Positions 16,936 through 26,011 of a stretch of DNA of 64,000 bases are shown here, piece after piece. Position 1 is the stretch's first letter; every line of letters begins with the position of its first letter. The stretch spans positions 1 through 64,000 of the forward strand of contig CAZDKL010000001.1 in the NCBI GenBank assembly GCA_964506185.1. The letters are read 5' to 3'. Source of the DNA: UBA2144 sp964506185. GTDB lineage: Bacteria; Patescibacteriota; Gracilibacteria; Peribacterales; Peribacteraceae. The position numbers and the translations under genes are program-made. Below the pieces are notes generated by a model. That model was given only the letters and a program-made list of their open reading frames with translations, ran no database searches and was not told the origin of the DNA.

Positions 16936-18003
16936 TTAATTATTGATTGTTTCCCCATATACCTTTGCATATTCCCGAGAAATCCTATCCCAGTCATACT
17001 TTTGAGCATTCTGTTTACCGGCTGAAGACAGTTTAGATCGTAGTGACGGATCTTTTAGGAGTCTTCCAATTGCCTCAACAGCCATATCGATATTATTGGG
17101 TTTTATTAGGATTCCATTCGTTCCATTCTGAACTATGTCAACGATGCCTCCTGTTTTTGTTCCAACAACTGCGCATCCCGCTGCTTGTGCTTCCAAAAAG
17201 ACGTTACCTAAAGCTTCTGATCTGCTCAGTCCGCAGAAAATTTCAGCTTGAGCATATTCTTTGTAAACATCAGGCGGGGCAACATAACCCTTGAATTGAA
17301 CGCGCTGAGCAATTCCTAGATCCTGGCTGAGTTTCATAAGAATTTCTTTCTGCGATCCATCACCAACAATATTCAAATCCCAATCTTCTTGTTTTAACTT
17401 AGCGAGTGCCTGCAACAAAACATCAATCCCCTTCATCGGCTCCAAACGACCCACGAACAATATTCTTCCTTTAATCTTTTCATACCACCCAAGTGCACTT
17501 TCAATTTCTGATGAGTTAATTCCGTTTGGAATAAGTACCACATCGTTCACTCCCCATTTTTTTGCGCGCTCAACCAAAGTTTTGCTGATTACGGTTATCT
17601 TGTGTGCGGCAACATGCAGTTGTTTTAAATTGAATGCCGTATTTGTACTTTGGCACGTAAGTATTCTATGTGCTTTCCATACAAGTGCTTTGGAATGTAC
17701 CAATGCCTGACCGGCATATGATTCTAAGATGGCATGAATGATGTCAGGCTTTAATTTACGAGCAGCCAATGGTGCCAAGAACGGAAACAACCACTTATCG
17801 AACATAGAACCGAATCCTACCCTGATGATAGGAATATGCCCTTTGAGCATATCCTTCTTTGGAAGCTTCCGACTAAGCCGTGATGTAATGATTGTGAAAT
17901 CAAAATCATGCTTGAGCCTAAGTGGAACTTCCTCTGCACATGCTTCCGCCCCGCTTCTGTAGGGTGATAGGAATGCCGAGTAGATGACGATGTGGGGTTT
18001 CAT
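16936..18003 (-). CDS. GT4-family glycosyltransferase
   Basis: 355 residues. IVIYSAFLSPYRSGAEACAE is the acceptor-side loop; ILFVGRLEPMKGIDVLLQAL, LNIVGDGSQKE and the donor loop FCGLSRSEALGNVFLEAQAA (E-x7-E) define the family. It is co-oriented with the downstream-facing GT4 at 18045 but separated by a heptamer repeat (18019-18061). It is probably a step of surface glycan assembly. Confidence 0.88.
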   Translation of the reverse strand: MKPHIVIYSAFLSPYRSGAEACAEEVPLRLKHDFDFTIITSRLSRKLPKKDMLKGHIPIIRVGFGSMFDKWLFPFLAPLAARKLKPDIIHAILESYAGQALVHSKALVWKAHRILTCQSTNTAFNLKQLHVAAHKITVISKTLVERAKKWGVNDVVLIPNGINSSEIESALGWYEKIKGRILFVGRLEPMKGIDVLLQALAKLKQEDWDLNIVGDGSQKEILMKLSQDLGIAQRVQFKGYVAPPDVYKEYAQAEIFCGLSRSEALGNVFLEAQAAGCAVVGTKTGGIVDIVQNGTNGILIKPNNIDMAVEAIGRLLKDPSLRSKLSSAGKQNAQKYDWDRISREYAKVYGETINN

Positions 18004-18018
18004 ATGGTCTTTGATTTA

Positions 18019-18061
18019 GTGAGTAGTGTGTAGTGAGTAGAATTCTACACACTACTCACTC
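18019..18061. repeat. Heptamer repeat (GTGAGTAGTGTGTAG words) forming a perfect-looking hairpin
   Basis: AGTGAGTAGTGTGTAG units mirror CTACACACTACTCACT around GAATTC. It is the same word as at 8746-8814. It provides the last codons (R-V-S-S-V) and the stop of the GT4 gene at 18045. Confidence 0.85.
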
Positions 18062-19166
18062 GATTGTAATCAATAGCATCAAACAGTTCCAAGTACTGCT
18101 GTCCAACAACCTTCCAATCAAACACTTCTTCGATTCTATTGCGTGCGTTCTCCCCTAACGACTTACGTTTTGCTGAGTCTTCTATGAGTTTACGCAAATG
18201 TGACTTAAGAATCTCTCGATCTCCCGGAGGATAAAGCATTCCACTTACTCCATTCTGAATCAAGTAACGATTCCCTCCGACTTCCGTTGCAATGCATGCG
18301 CACTTGGCTGACATTGCTTCCATAAGAGCATTACTAAGTCCCTCACTGTAACTTGGAAGTACAAATATTTCTGAATTACTCAAAATTTCGGACACATCAT
18401 CCCGCAATCCCGTGAAAATAACTTCATTGCGATATTTTCTGACCAACGGATGTCCATCTTTATACCAACCAACAACTTGAATCTTAATATCCGGATATTC
18501 TTTTTTGATTGCAACTGACGAAGCCAAGAAATCATCAACACCTTTAACAGATTCAAGACGTCCAACATACGTAATGGTCATCTGACCTTCTGATTTTACG
18601 GTCTTGCGGCCTTCTGACTCTATTCCCGTAGGAATCACAACTGTCTTCTTTTTAATTCTGAGTATTTTTAAAATCTTTTCCGATTGAGGATGATAAGTAA
18701 CAACTTTAGACGCAAACAAAAGTATCAACCACCCCGCAGTCCACGCATAAATCGCAGAACACACTTTAGGAATAAAACTCCTTGGCCACCATGTAATTCC
18801 CACTAACGCGTCCGTGAGCAAAATAACTTTCTTTCCGGTCAGTCTGAGTAGGATCAAAGAAAATGATGACCAAAACAAAATCTTATTTACTGTTATTACG
18901 TCCGGCTTTTCTTTCTTAATGATTCTCCTGACGAATCCCGTGAATCCAAAAGCAATCCCATAGTTCCACGGATCCGGAAGGAAGAAATCTTTTTTGCTGT
19001 ATATCTTCAAAGTGTCAGACATCTCCTCTTCGCCTGACTTTGAGCCCATACAAGCCACTACCACTTTATATCCAAGCTTTTGCCAAAGCTCGGCAAGTTT
19101 GACCCCGCTTACCATCCAGCGGTGCTCTTCTTTCCAATACGGTGATATAAGCAAAATCGTCTTCAT
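18045..19166 (-). CDS. GT4-family glycosyltransferase
   Basis: 373 residues. ISPYWKEEHRWMVSGVKLAE is followed by a hydrophobic stretch (about residues 100-160, possibly membrane-associating), then ITYVGRLESVKGVDDFLASS, IQVVGWYKDG, VIFTGL and donor-site FVLPSYSEGLSNALMEAMSA. The C-terminal residues SSV and the TAG stop are encoded by a heptamer repeat, as in the methyltransferase at 8362. Upstream of DUF2304/GT2 genes facing the same way. Confidence 0.88.
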   Translation of the reverse strand: MKTILLISPYWKEEHRWMVSGVKLAELWQKLGYKVVVACMGSKSGEEEMSDTLKIYSKKDFFLPDPWNYGIAFGFTGFVRRIIKKEKPDVITVNKILFWSSFSLILLRLTGKKVILLTDALVGITWWPRSFIPKVCSAIYAWTAGWLILLFASKVVTYHPQSEKILKILRIKKKTVVIPTGIESEGRKTVKSEGQMTITYVGRLESVKGVDDFLASSVAIKKEYPDIKIQVVGWYKDGHPLVRKYRNEVIFTGLRDDVSEILSNSEIFVLPSYSEGLSNALMEAMSAKCACIATEVGGNRYLIQNGVSGMLYPPGDREILKSHLRKLIEDSAKRKSLGENARNRIEEVFDWKVVGQQYLELFDAIDYNRVSSV

Positions 19167-19207
19167 CTGCGGTATTCTAGTGTAAAGAACTCTGATTTGC
19201 CCTTTTT

Positions 19208-19561
19208 TTACTCTTTTTCTTCCTCATCCAATCCTGCATCTCTCAGGGCAATTTTCCTGACGATTCTTGTCTGTCTCTGCTCCATCTCTTCGAGGCGCAT
19301 AACCAGATAGAACACGATGAAAAACAGGACTCCAAAGAATGTAATGAAGACAGCATTTTCCCTGTCTTTGATTCCGGTAACCGCCGAAACCCAGTTCATC
19401 ATGTCCGGGAATATGGCAAGTGAAGCCACAAGTCCCCAAAACAGCGTCCACAAAATTCCCTCCCACATAGTTTTCTTCTTTCTGCCTACCAAACTCCATG
19501 CATAAACGATTGCAATTAGTGCAATGACCGGGGCGATGATTTGGTAGAAAGTCAGGTCCAT
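19208..19561 (-). CDS. DUF2304 family membrane protein
   Basis: 117 residues with three predicted membrane helices (about 8-23, 33-50, 70-88), then a charged cytoplasmic tail with RLEEMEQRQTRIVRKIALRD. DUF2304 proteins usually sit directly next to a GT2 polyprenyl-phosphate sugar synthase. Here the first base of its start codon coincides with the last base of the GT2 gene (19561), so the two are translationally coupled. Role: membrane partner of the GT2 enzyme, inferred. Confidence 0.85.
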   Translation of the reverse strand: MDLTFYQIIAPVIALIAIVYAWSLVGRKKKTMWEGILWTLFWGLVASLAIFPDMMNWVSAVTGIKDRENAVFITFFGVLFFIVFYLVMRLEEMEQRQTRIVRKIALRDAGLDEEEKE

Positions 19562-20229
19562 TATCTAAGGAAAGAACGAAGTAAAATCTTAAGAGCCGTT
19601 TTGATTCCATTCGCAAACGACTGTCCTTTTGCGAGCGTGTACTCGGAATATAGTACCTTAGTTGGAATTTGTTGCATCCTCCATCTGTGTTGCGCGGTTT
19701 CACGGACAATTTCCGAACAAAATTCAAACCCGCTCATTTTTAAATCAATTTCTTTTATCGCCTTGGGGCCGAATGCTTTAAACCCGCACTGGCTGTCGGA
19801 CACCCATTTCCCCGTTGTAAACAAAGTGAGAAAATTGCCGCACCAATTTGCGAACCTTCTTACTAATGGAATGCGGTTTTTTTGTCCGAACCTGTTTGCA
19901 AAGACAACATCTGCTCTTCCTGCTTCAAGTGGAGCAATTAGATTTGGAATATCGGTTGGATTGTGCTGTTCATCGGCATCAATGGTAACAATGATCTCCG
20001 CCCCCATTGCACGCGCAGCATCAATTCCTGTCATTGTTGCAGCTCCCGCTCCGCAATTCTCCACATGCTGGACTAGTTTGGCTCCGGCCTTTTCTGCATT
20101 TGATGCAGTGGCATCGGAAGACCCGTCATCAACCACAATAATCTCGGGCACATATTGGATCACGTCGTTGATGACCCCTTCGACGCGGGACTCTTCATTA
20201 TACGCTGGTATTACTGCTATAGCCTTCAT
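19561..20229 (-). CDS. GT2 polyprenyl-phosphate sugar synthase-like glycosyltransferase
   Basis: 222 residues. VIPAYNEESRVEGVI, EIIVVDDGSSDAT and VTIDADEQHNPTDIPNL (DxD region) are DPM-like GT2 motifs; SQCGFKAFG matches the family's Q-x-G-F-K motif. It likely transfers a hexose from a nucleotide sugar to undecaprenyl or dolichyl phosphate at the cytoplasmic face, making the donor used by GT39/GT-C proteins such as the one at 20364. Coupled to DUF2304. Confidence 0.9.
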   Translation of the reverse strand: MKAIAVIPAYNEESRVEGVINDVIQYVPEIIVVDDGSSDATASNAEKAGAKLVQHVENCGAGAATMTGIDAARAMGAEIIVTIDADEQHNPTDIPNLIAPLEAGRADVVFANRFGQKNRIPLVRRFANWCGNFLTLFTTGKWVSDSQCGFKAFGPKAIKEIDLKMSGFEFCSEIVRETAQHRWRMQQIPTKVLYSEYTLAKGQSFANGIKTALKILLRSFLR

Positions 20230-20283
20230 TGGACATAGAATATTGGAATAATCAAATAATGGAACATTAATTCCTGAGTTTTA

Positions 20284-20357
20284 GCAGATTGCGGCACTCC
20301 TGTGCCGCACGCGGGACGGCGCCGTCCCGCGGTGCAGAAAGCTGTGCTTTCTGCACT
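20284..20357. repeat. Three consecutive hairpins (GCGGCAC, GCGGGACGG, GTGCAGAAAGC)
   Basis: GCGGCAC-TCCT-GTGCCGC, then ACGCGGGACGGCGCCGTCCCGCGG-type palindrome, then GTGCAGAAAGC-TGT-GCTTTCTGCAC, back to back in the gap between two minus-strand genes. It is GC-rich against its flanks. It may insulate or terminate the large membrane gene's transcript, or be an inserted palindromic element. Confidence 0.7.
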
Positions 20358-20363
20358 TGCTAA

Positions 20364-23165
20364 TTAAGGTATCAGAATAAATGCAATCCCTCCTCCCTGA
20401 TCACTAAGTACTACCTGCAATCCATTTGCAGGATCATTTACCCACTCAAGGAAAGTATTAACCTTCTTATGAAGCGTGCCATTCGGATCACGTTCGATTG
20501 TTGCTGTATTCGTATCAAACACAATGCTATTAAACCCAAGTCCCTTTAATCGTTTAAGCAGAAGTTGACCGTCGCGTTCTTGATACATGCAATTAAAGAG
20601 ATCTAATTGATGATCTTGTATTCCAATGATCTCTAAGTTTTTAGGAATGAAGTAAGGAATAAATGTTCCCATTCTGTACATGTATGGCCTGTCTGGGAAA
20701 ACTTTTGCGCGTTCAATAACAACATTCGCAACATCGTTATAGTGCGGAACCGTCCTCTCGGTAAGAACTTCCGCAGACGCTTTACCCATGGGATATTCAA
20801 GAAGATTTTTCTGAGTTTCGTATTGCCAGGTTCTAAACGCAAACATCATTAGCAAGGCTATACCTATAAACACTCCAAGTATCGACCTGCTTATTTTGTC
20901 CGGAGCTTTAACCAGCATCACTTCAACCAATACAATTAGTCCCAGGAAAGTACCAAGTCCATACCACGGAACTCCGTTTGCCAAGAACATCCATTCAACA
21001 AGCATAAACGCCGTGCCGAATGCAAACCATCTAAGCCATTTACCCTTTTTCATCCAAAAGTAAGGAATCAAAAGAAGCAATGGAAGAAGTAATAGAATAA
21101 ATGATGTTGTTACGTAATAACCCGTGCTGTTTAAGTTCATTGCAGTTCTCCATGGCAAAGTTAAGTAATGTCCAAACCCTTTCTCGAATCCCCAATATCT
21201 ATCCAACTCTTCTACTCCGCCTGTTGGCTTACATAGTGGATGTGTTATGTCTACAGCCAGCTCAGGCGAAAGTTTTCTAACTATGTATGGCTCCTTTAAG
21301 TCGCTCGTTCCGTACGGATCCAGATATGGAGAAATATAGTTGGGTGCTTTTATTTCGAAGCTTGGAATAATGTTCCCCTGCAGAATATTGTTGTGCATGA
21401 TCCAAGGGGCAACCGAAAGCATAATCGCAGCGCCGAATACAAAGGAGGCAATGAAAGCTTTTTTAAATCTCTTCCTATACTTCCATGCTGGTATCGCAAA
21501 TATGATCAATGCAATTGCAATGCTGATGTTTTTTACAGCATCTTGCGACAAAGGAAATCCTTCTCCGAAAATACGCTCCAACGTTCTCTTAATATTGAGA
21601 AGGAACGCGATTGACATGAATGCAACTCCAATAAGCGATGACCAATGAAGCATGACTCCAAGTATCACAGCTCCAAGAGCTACAAAAACCATAACAGCTG
21701 TGAACTTAACTGCGAATGCAAATCCAGAGAATACTCCAGCAGCGATTAGCCACGAAAGTGATCTTGATTTTTCCTCTTCTTCATCATTAGAACCAAACAG
21801 GTATATAAATACACAAAGTACGCTCAGGGTTCCTAAAAAGAAGACTGCATTATCAATCTTCATATCTGCAAATGAGAAATGCCCAACCATAGGCAATGCG
21901 TAGTACATCAATGCAGAAAGGACTCCTTTGCCCTCTCCCAGATAAGTTCGAGCGAATGCATATACCGTGAAAACTGCCAATAGACCCGCACTCCAGTTGA
22001 TCATCATAGAAACCGATGCGCCCAAAGACGTGCTATATCCAAAGAGAAGATATCCCAAAGAAGTAACATACTCCCAGAAGAATGGAGCCATCGAGAAAAT
22101 AAAGTGGCCGTAGCTGACCATAAGGCGCGGACGATTCAGATAACTTCCCAAATCATCCCAACCAATCGGGAACGGCCTGACAACGGAAAGGAAGTTGAAT
22201 ACAAGATATGTAAGCAAGAGCCATGAAAGAAGAATTACCGGATCTTTCCACGATCTATCGAATTGCCATGAAGTAAATAGGAATTTATTTAACCAATACC
22301 TAGCATGTTTAAATCCAACAAGAGGAATAATAATGAGCAAAATCCAACCCGCGGGAGCTGTATAAAGAGGTAGCTTTGCGTGAAGGCTGATTACAGCCAT
22401 AAACCAAAGTAATGCAATTAGGAAACATGCTCCCAAGCCAACGCTAAGTACAGATTCCATATAAAGCTTCTTTGTTTTTAATCTCATCCATCCCAAAGCT
22501 GCTCTTCCTAAAATAAGCATCTCGAACAATAACAAGAGAATAAATCCTGCGAGAGGCATCGCTCTGGATAGAAAAGCTGTGTGCACACACCTGTGCTTGA
22601 GTGTGTAAGAGCGCGCTCCATTATCGTACTGACCTTCAAGATTTAAACACCCCCTTTCATTTAGTTTTTCAAAATTCGTTTTAAGTACAGCAAGACTTTC
22701 CTCCCCTGCATTCTTATATACCTGCGGAAGAGGTTCGACCATTCTTCTTGGAGGCGTGTCTCCATGTTGATAATTAACAACCACAGTAAAGATCAACCAG
22801 AGCGACGCCAAGAACGCCAGAACAAAATACCAAGGCCTCATTTTAAACTGGAAGTTCATTTTCCCCGTTGTGAAAGCAATCCACCCAAGCCACAAGGCAT
22901 ATATTCCAATACATATAATTGCATACCACTTAAACGGTGCCATTCTTACGAAGGTACGTTCAATCACAGGCCAGAAACTATGGAATCCTCTGCAAAGCGT
23001 ATCGTTTCCATTGCAAAGACTCTGAAGAGAATCGAACACAGGTCGTTCCATTAGGACGATCCCGTGATACGGGACGCCAAGATAATAGAAAAGCGTGTAC
23101 AAGCCCCAGATAATTAAAGTAGCCAAAAAGGCAATAGATAGGATTTGGATGGTTTTGCGTTGCAT
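20364..23165 (-). CDS. Large polytopic membrane protein, GT39/GT-C-like glycosyltransferase
   Basis: About 933 residues with many hydrophobic helices. The middle has VVRPFPIGWDDLGSYLNRP, where an Asp pair in the first large loop resembles the GT-C catalytic site, followed by helices of the PMT/ArnT type. The C-terminal soluble domain ends AFILIP. It probably uses a polyprenyl-phosphate sugar (made by the GT2 at 19561) outside the membrane. I start it at ATG 23165 (MQRKTIQILS) rather than further upstream: TACTCT ends 7 nt before it, and the divergent sufS start is only 18 bp away. Confidence 0.7.
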   Translation of the reverse strand: MQRKTIQILSIAFLATLIIWGLYTLFYYLGVPYHGIVLMERPVFDSLQSLCNGNDTLCRGFHSFWPVIERTFVRMAPFKWYAIICIGIYALWLGWIAFTTGKMNFQFKMRPWYFVLAFLASLWLIFTVVVNYQHGDTPPRRMVEPLPQVYKNAGEESLAVLKTNFEKLNERGCLNLEGQYDNGARSYTLKHRCVHTAFLSRAMPLAGFILLLLFEMLILGRAALGWMRLKTKKLYMESVLSVGLGACFLIALLWFMAVISLHAKLPLYTAPAGWILLIIIPLVGFKHARYWLNKFLFTSWQFDRSWKDPVILLSWLLLTYLVFNFLSVVRPFPIGWDDLGSYLNRPRLMVSYGHFIFSMAPFFWEYVTSLGYLLFGYSTSLGASVSMMINWSAGLLAVFTVYAFARTYLGEGKGVLSALMYYALPMVGHFSFADMKIDNAVFFLGTLSVLCVFIYLFGSNDEEEEKSRSLSWLIAAGVFSGFAFAVKFTAVMVFVALGAVILGVMLHWSSLIGVAFMSIAFLLNIKRTLERIFGEGFPLSQDAVKNISIAIALIIFAIPAWKYRKRFKKAFIASFVFGAAIMLSVAPWIMHNNILQGNIIPSFEIKAPNYISPYLDPYGTSDLKEPYIVRKLSPELAVDITHPLCKPTGGVEELDRYWGFEKGFGHYLTLPWRTAMNLNSTGYYVTTSFILLLLPLLLLIPYFWMKKGKWLRWFAFGTAFMLVEWMFLANGVPWYGLGTFLGLIVLVEVMLVKAPDKISRSILGVFIGIALLMMFAFRTWQYETQKNLLEYPMGKASAEVLTERTVPHYNDVANVVIERAKVFPDRPYMYRMGTFIPYFIPKNLEIIGIQDHQLDLFNCMYQERDGQLLLKRLKGLGFNSIVFDTNTATIERDPNGTLHKKVNTFLEWVNDPANGLQVVLSDQGGGIAFILIP

Positions 23166-23183
23166 GTCATGTAGAGTAACACT
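23166..23183. promoter_or_regulatory. Minimal 18-bp divergent promoter (sufS / GT-C gene)
   Basis: Only 18 bp separate two opposite ATGs. The segment TAGAGTAA reads as a -10-like TAGAGT ending 6 nt before the sufS ATG and, on the complement, as TACTCT ending 7 nt before the other ATG. The -35 regions would lie inside the opposite gene. Confidence 0.55.
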
Positions 23184-24395
23184 ATGGCACTTGATATTTC
23201 CACCATTCGCAGTCAATTCCCGATTCTCTCGGAAATTATCTACTTAGATAACGCCGCAACAGCTCAGACTCCGCAAATTGCGATCGATGCCGTCTCTGAA
23301 TTTTATAAGGATTCAAATGCCAACGTCCACCGCGGCCTTCATCCCCTTGCCGAGAAAGCAACGGAGTCATATGAAGATGCAAGGAGAACTGTTAGTAAGT
23401 TTATTAACTCTGAGTTCGTCGAAGAAATTATTTTCACAAGCGGAACAACCGAAAGCATTAATTTAATTGCAAGAAGTTTGGGTGAATCTGAGATTAATGA
23501 GGGAGATAAAATTGTTCTGACTACACTGGAACACCACAGCAACATAACTCCGTGGATACAAGTAAAAAACAAAACCGGAGCCGAGATTGGCTGGATTGAT
23601 ATTGATGATGAAGGGAATCTGAAGATGGATAACCTTGATGCACTTCTTGATGATGGGAACGTTAAACTTATTTCTGTAACGGGCCTGAGCAATGTAGTCG
23701 GTACTCGCCCGCCAATCGAAGAAATTATCAAAAAAGCACATGCTGAAGGCGCAAAAGTTTTGATTGATGCTGCACAACTTGCCGCACATCACCAAATTGA
23801 TATTCAGAAATTGGATTGTGACTTCCTGGCATTCTCTGGACATAAAGTTTACGGCCCAATGGGCATTGGAGTTTTGTACGGAAAGAAAGAACTACTGGAA
23901 TCCATGCCTCCATTTCAAACAGGAGGAGGAATGATAAGAGATGTTTCAGCTGAGAGTTTTACTTGCGCAGATCTTCCCGAGAAATTCGAAGCCGGCACTC
24001 CGCCTGTAGCCGAAGCTGTTGGACTTAAAAGCGCCATTGATTGGCTAAGCCAATTTGATTGGAAAGATATCGAGGAGCAAGAGAGTAATCTGATCAGCCA
24101 AGCAAAAGCAGAGCTTAGCAAAATAAAGAATCTTACCATTCTTGGAAACGGAGAGGGTTCCGGATCATTAAGCTTCGTTGTCGAAGGTGTCCACGCACAT
24201 GATCTTACTGATATTCTGGGCGAAAAAAGAATCTGCCTTCGCGCCGGACATCATTGCGCTATCCCCCTTCACGAAAGACTTAAAGCTGAAGCTTCTACAA
24301 GACTCAGTATTGGAATTTATAATACTGAGGAAGAAATCATGAGAGTGAGACCGGAGATTGAGGAAGTTATTGAATTCTTTGAAAAGGGCAATTAG
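23184..24395 (+). CDS. sufS: SufS-type cysteine desulfurase
   Basis: 403 residues, class V aminotransferase. YLDNAATAQTP (N-terminal PLP domain), TLEHHSNITPW, LIDAAQLAAHH (Asp and His of the PLP site), FSGHKVYGPMGIGVLYG (PLP Lys) and RAGHHCAIPLH (catalytic Cys, SufS type). It mobilises sulfur from cysteine as a persulfide for Fe-S cluster assembly in the cytoplasm, partnered by the SufU-like scaffold downstream (24482). A heptamer repeat lies between the two and touches its stop codon. Confidence 0.93.
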   Translation: MALDISTIRSQFPILSEIIYLDNAATAQTPQIAIDAVSEFYKDSNANVHRGLHPLAEKATESYEDARRTVSKFINSEFVEEIIFTSGTTESINLIARSLGESEINEGDKIVLTTLEHHSNITPWIQVKNKTGAEIGWIDIDDEGNLKMDNLDALLDDGNVKLISVTGLSNVVGTRPPIEEIIKKAHAEGAKVLIDAAQLAAHHQIDIQKLDCDFLAFSGHKVYGPMGIGVLYGKKELLESMPPFQTGGGMIRDVSAESFTCADLPEKFEAGTPPVAEAVGLKSAIDWLSQFDWKDIEEQESNLISQAKAELSKIKNLTILGNGEGSGSLSFVVEGVHAHDLTDILGEKRICLRAGHHCAIPLHERLKAEASTRLSIGIYNTEEEIMRVRPEIEEVIEFFEKGN

Positions 24396-24453
24396 CTTGT
24401 TAGCAGATTAGCAGATTAGCTAATCTGCTAATTGCCAATCTGCTAATTGCCCG
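24389..24453. repeat. Repeat of TAGCAGATT/AATCTGCTA words
   Basis: TTAGCAGATTAGCAGATTAGC followed by inverted copies AATCTGCTAATTGCC twice. The first units include the sufS stop codon. The same word occurs at 41620-41683 and 51097-51163, i.e. three loci about 10-17 kb apart. Confidence 0.85.
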
Positions 24454-24481
24454 ATGGATAATCGACTAACCTAAAACCACC

Positions 24482-24838
24482 ATGGACCTATATGCAGAGA
24501 ACATCCTCGACCACTTCAAAAACCCTCGCGGGAAACGTGAAATTTCTGACCCCACCGTTTCGCACGAAGAAGTGAACCTTGCATGCGGGGACAAGCTGAC
24601 GATTCATTTGAAAATTGAAGACTCCATCATCAAAGAAGCGGCATGGGAAGGCTCCGGTTGCGCAATAAACCTCGGGGCAATGTCCATTTTGTGGGAAAAG
24701 CTGGAAGGAATGCCTGTTAAAGATGCGACTGAAATGTCCGAAGATGACATAAGAGAAATGCTTGGTGTACCGATAAGTAAGAGGAGATCTAAGTGTGCTT
24801 TTTTGTGTTTGGAGGGATTGAAGAATGTGTTGAAATGA
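24482..24838 (+). CDS. sufU: SufU/IscU-like Fe-S scaffold or sulfur acceptor
   Basis: 118 residues. It starts MDLYAENILDHFKNPR; the three ligand cysteines are in NLACGD, GSGCAIN and KRRSKCAFL, the SufU/IscU arrangement. It accepts sulfur from SufS (23184-24395) and either assembles or relays Fe-S clusters. It is somewhat shorter than many SufU proteins. The adjacent operon position supports the pairing. Unit B begins only a few bases after its stop. Confidence 0.85.
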   Translation: MDLYAENILDHFKNPRGKREISDPTVSHEEVNLACGDKLTIHLKIEDSIIKEAAWEGSGCAINLGAMSILWEKLEGMPVKDATEMSEDDIREMLGVPISKRRSKCAFLCLEGLKNVLK

Positions 24839-24903
24839 TTGACTGATGTAAATAATAGTTTACGATTAATTTGACCACCAACTTAAACGTATTTCGGTCA
24901 CAA
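24839..24903 (+). promoter_or_regulatory. Unit B promoter and leader hairpin
   Basis: TTGACT (24839-24844), 16-nt spacer, TACGAT (24861-24866). A hairpin TTGACC (24871-24876)/GGTCACAA (24896-24903) starts at about the predicted transcript start. SD GGGAG is 6 nt before the ATG. The -35 overlaps the end of sufU. Confidence 0.5.
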
Positions 24904-24931
24904 TGTCCTTTCTTACACACGGGAGAACGTC

Positions 24932-25246
24932 ATGCATCTTGACAGAGTTTCCAGCCAGTATCGTTGCATCAGCCTCAAGCCAAACCAGGATTACCATTGG
25001 CTTTCGAGCGCTCAGCGCCATGGGGGCGACCCCCTGACAGTGCGTGTTCAGAAGGCGGCAGGGAAAGGTGAATACACCAACCTCGTCCTGAAAGTACGCT
25101 CCGTCCAAGCAGTTGATCCGCCTGCCGGCAGCAGCCAAGCCGACCAGGAATGCTACTTGGTCAAAGGATTCGCCGAAGGCGAACCGATGGAGATCCTCAT
25201 CGACATCGGTCCGGACAAAAACGGTCGGACCAAGATCGAGGAGTGA
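24932..25246 (+). CDS. Small hypothetical protein (unit B)
   Basis: 104 residues in GC-rich codons, unlike flanking sufU and DUF3841. MHLDRVSSQYRCISLKPNQD is followed by alternating hydrophobic/polar strands (LTVRVQKAAGK, LVLKVRSVQAV, MEILIDIGPD), suggesting a small beta-rich fold. No signal peptide and no family recognised. Promoter, weak leader hairpin, SD and terminator form a complete single-gene unit. It is probably cytoplasmic; function unknown. Confidence 0.65.
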   Translation: MHLDRVSSQYRCISLKPNQDYHWLSSAQRHGGDPLTVRVQKAAGKGEYTNLVLKVRSVQAVDPPAGSSQADQECYLVKGFAEGEPMEILIDIGPDKNGRTKIEE

Positions 25247-25269
25247 AGTCCCGCAAAGAAGGGGCACCC

Positions 25270-25300
25270 AAATCGCCGACTGGCTTTCAGCCGGCGATTT
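25270..25300 (+). terminator. Unit B intrinsic terminator
   Basis: AAATCGCCG (25270-25278) pairs with CGGCGATTT (25292-25300) around a 13-nt loop; a short T-run in the right arm. Confidence 0.75.
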
Positions 25301-25309
25301 CGTTAATGT

Positions 25310-25337
25310 TTGACATATTAAATTTCGAGTGTATAGT
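25310..25337 (+). promoter_or_regulatory. Promoter for the DUF3841 gene
   Basis: TTGACA (25310-25315), 16-nt spacer, TATAGT (25332-25337). Predicted start near 25344, 7 nt before the ATG at 25351, i.e. almost leaderless. Confidence 0.7.
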
Positions 25338-25350
25338 TAGATGCTAACTT

Positions 25351-25938
25351 ATGTCAGATAGCACCCTAGAACGGATTTGGACAATCCATGAAGAAGACGC
25401 ATGGGAGGCATTTCAAGAACAGGGCGTTATTAAAGGAGATGGACGTAGGATTATTCATGATCACAGAAAAGCATACAGGTGGATGATGCGTCAGATGAAA
25501 GACCGCATACCGGGTTACGGCGGCGGCTATCCTGTTTGGGCTTATTCAAGATGGGCGCCTGATGAACCAAAACCTGACGTAAATGATTGCGTCGATCCTT
25601 CACCAAAAAGATTAGTGATGCTTGAGTGCGAAGTGCCAAGAGATCGGATTCTAAAAAGTGATGTGGAGCTTTGGAATTTCGTCTTGAATGGAACTGAATA
25701 TCTTGGAAGAAATGAACAAGAGGAGGAAGCTTGGGAAGCGCGAGCACGGAGTGGCAAAGTTCATCATGCGACACTTGCAAAAGAAATGCGTGATAGTTGG
25801 ATGTTAATGTTTGAACTAACAAATGACAGAGGAGATAAGGATTGGCTCGGAGATGCAAACAGCAATGCTATTCAAGCTGCAATCGAACAAATCACATTAG
25901 ATCAGGTTAAAAAGATTGAGCATTTTGTGATTAATTAA
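25351..25938 (+). CDS. DUF3841 domain protein
   Basis: 195 residues. RIWTIHEEDAWEAFQEQGVI, RWMMRQMKDRIPGYGGGYPV and W-A-Y-S-R-W fit the DUF3841 pattern (W.. at the N-terminus, WM..QM..R, YP.WAW). Another match is LVMLECEVPRDRILKSDVEL. The function of the family is unknown; it is cytoplasmic, with no signal. The promoter at 25310-25337 places the transcript start next to the ATG. Its stop is 9 nt from the terminator of the convergent unit C. Confidence 0.65.
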   Translation: MSDSTLERIWTIHEEDAWEAFQEQGVIKGDGRRIIHDHRKAYRWMMRQMKDRIPGYGGGYPVWAYSRWAPDEPKPDVNDCVDPSPKRLVMLECEVPRDRILKSDVELWNFVLNGTEYLGRNEQEEEAWEARARSGKVHHATLAKEMRDSWMLMFELTNDRGDKDWLGDANSNAIQAAIEQITLDQVKKIEHFVIN

Positions 25939-25946
25939 AAAGAAGA

Positions 25947-25966
25947 CCCTCGGCGGAAACCGAGGG
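25947..25966 (-). terminator. Unit C intrinsic terminator
   Basis: CCCTCGG (25947-25953) and CCGAGGG (25960-25966) form a short hairpin; on the minus strand it is followed by TCTTCTTTTT. Confidence 0.85.
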
Positions 25967-26011
25967 CCTGAAGACAGGTGCGTTGACTAGCGAATGTTGT
26001 GCCGAGAATCG

